From NCBI GenBank assembly GCA_021323755.1, contig JAJPKJ010000016.1:1-64000 (forward strand): a stretch of DNA of 64,000 nucleotides. The letters run 5' to 3'. This document shows positions 63,544 through 64,000 of this stretch, piece after piece (position 1 is the first letter of the stretch; every line of letters starts with the position of its first letter). A program made the translations under genes and the position numbers. The notes below the pieces were generated by a model, which had not been told where the DNA came from, made no database searches, and was given only the letters and a program-made list of their open reading frames with translations. The stretch comes from Chitinophagales bacterium (GTDB lineage Bacteria; Bacteroidota; Bacteroidia; Chitinophagales; Chitinophagaceae).

Positions 63544-64000
63544 ATGAAAAAGAACGTTTCGTATTTATTTATTTTTATCGCTGCATTGGTTTTATCATCA
63601 TGCAATAATAACGGGTTCAAAAAAACCAAAAGTGGTTTGCTATATAAGATCATTTCCGATGGCAAAGGTCCAACTGCAAAAAAAGGACAATTCATAAAAT
63701 TCACCTACGTACAGAAAGTACGCGATTCTGTCCTGGTAACAACTGCAAATGCGCCGATTCCTATGTACACTCCTGTTGATAGTGTAGGTCCGATCTATAG
63801 CCCGCTTGAGGTATTCACATTACTTAGAAAGGGCGATAGTTTAGTTGTTGTTCAATTGGCAGATAGCATAGAAAGTAAATATCATCAGCCACTTCCGCCT
63901 TTTATTAAAAAAAGAGATAAGCTCACCTTAACGCTACGCGTGTTGGATGTTTTTACTACCAATGAATCGCTTAATGCAGACAGACAAAAATCAATTGATG
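63544..64000 (+). CDS. FKBP-type peptidyl-prolyl isomerase lipoprotein, 3' end outside window
   Basis: The open frame runs past the window end. It starts with a lipoprotein signal (MKKNVSYLFIFIAALVLSSC; lipobox LSSC) and reads NNNGFKKTKSGLLYKIISDGKGPTAKKGQFIKF, the opening of a Bacteroidota periplasmic FKBP. The catalytic core continues with YTPVDSVGPIYSPLEVF and LTLRVLDVF. It begins one base after the nrnA stop, so the two are one transcript. Confidence 0.85.
   Translation, partial: MKKNVSYLFIFIAALVLSSCNNNGFKKTKSGLLYKIISDGKGPTAKKGQFIKFTYVQKVRDSVLVTTANAPIPMYTPVDSVGPIYSPLEVFTLLRKGDSLVVVQLADSIESKYHQPLPPFIKKRDKLTLTLRVLDVFTTNESLNADRQKSID

Noticed and set aside
1-64000. Mobile elements, prophage, restriction or other defence genes
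   Set aside because: No transposase, integrase, phage structural, toxin-antitoxin or defence motif was found on either strand.

Overview
The window is a chromosomal stretch from a member of the Bacteroidota, most likely close to the Chitinophagaceae or Sphingobacteriales. This rests on gene content (a PorG/DUF6089 barrel of the type IX secretion system, DUF4199, WbqC-like and WXXGXW-repeat proteins), on A-rich start regions without Shine-Dalgarno motifs, and on promoters of the Bacteroidota form TTTG-N19/20-TAnnTTTG. I saw no mobile element, phage, CRISPR array or rRNA. Two tRNA genes are present.

Layout. 1-9012: the end of pyrG, yidC, two small secreted proteins, a TPR protein, a phosphosulfolactate synthase-like gene coupled to aroE, then a minus-strand set (hotdog thioesterase, rdgB, an unknown). 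9103-29309: ilvE, then the str/S10/spc ribosomal block: rpsL-rpsG, terminator, fusA, terminator, two unrelated genes (WXXGXW protein and DPP IV-like peptidase), then rpsJ, rplC-D-W-B, rpsS, rplV, rpsC, rplP, rpmC, rpsQ, rplN-X-E, rpsN, rpsH, rplF-R, rpsE, rpmD, rplO, secY, map. The block ends at map; infA, rpmJ, rpsM-K-D, rpoA and rplQ do not follow, and tuf is not between fusA and rpsJ.

29383-41957: a short GT35 glucan phosphorylase homologue without the PLP lysine, a lipoprotein, a DtxR-family regulator with its own predicted operator and an overlapping Nramp-UspA fusion, a Crp/Fnr regulator, NADP-isocitrate dehydrogenase, a CCA-adding enzyme, a heptosyltransferase-like GT9, tsaC, an outer-membrane protein and dapD. 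42116-48329: AHSA1 protein, tRNA-Leu(CAG), an orphan Rieske oxygenase, a lipoprotein, two VOC proteins, a WbqC-like protein and a secreted unknown. 48409-55455 (minus strand): gmhB, hddC-like, gmhA and hddA, which together match the GDP-D-glycero-alpha-D-manno-heptose route, then GT4, GT2, DUF4199 and a dihydroorotase homologue whose metal ligands are replaced. 55592-64000: tRNA-Pro(GGG), cupin, a beta-helix protein, porG-like, a UbiD-family decarboxylase, TraB/GumN, ndk, nrnA and a truncated FKBP-type lipoprotein.

No clear new defence or mobile system is visible. The most interesting signals are small: a stop-start-coupled chain of short ORFs running into rplC; a family of hairpins and 8-base AATTTTCA repeats filling the ribosomal spacers just before start codons; a terminator-like hairpin between rplO and secY; two enzyme homologues with lost catalytic residues; and the DtxR operator placed on its own promoter.
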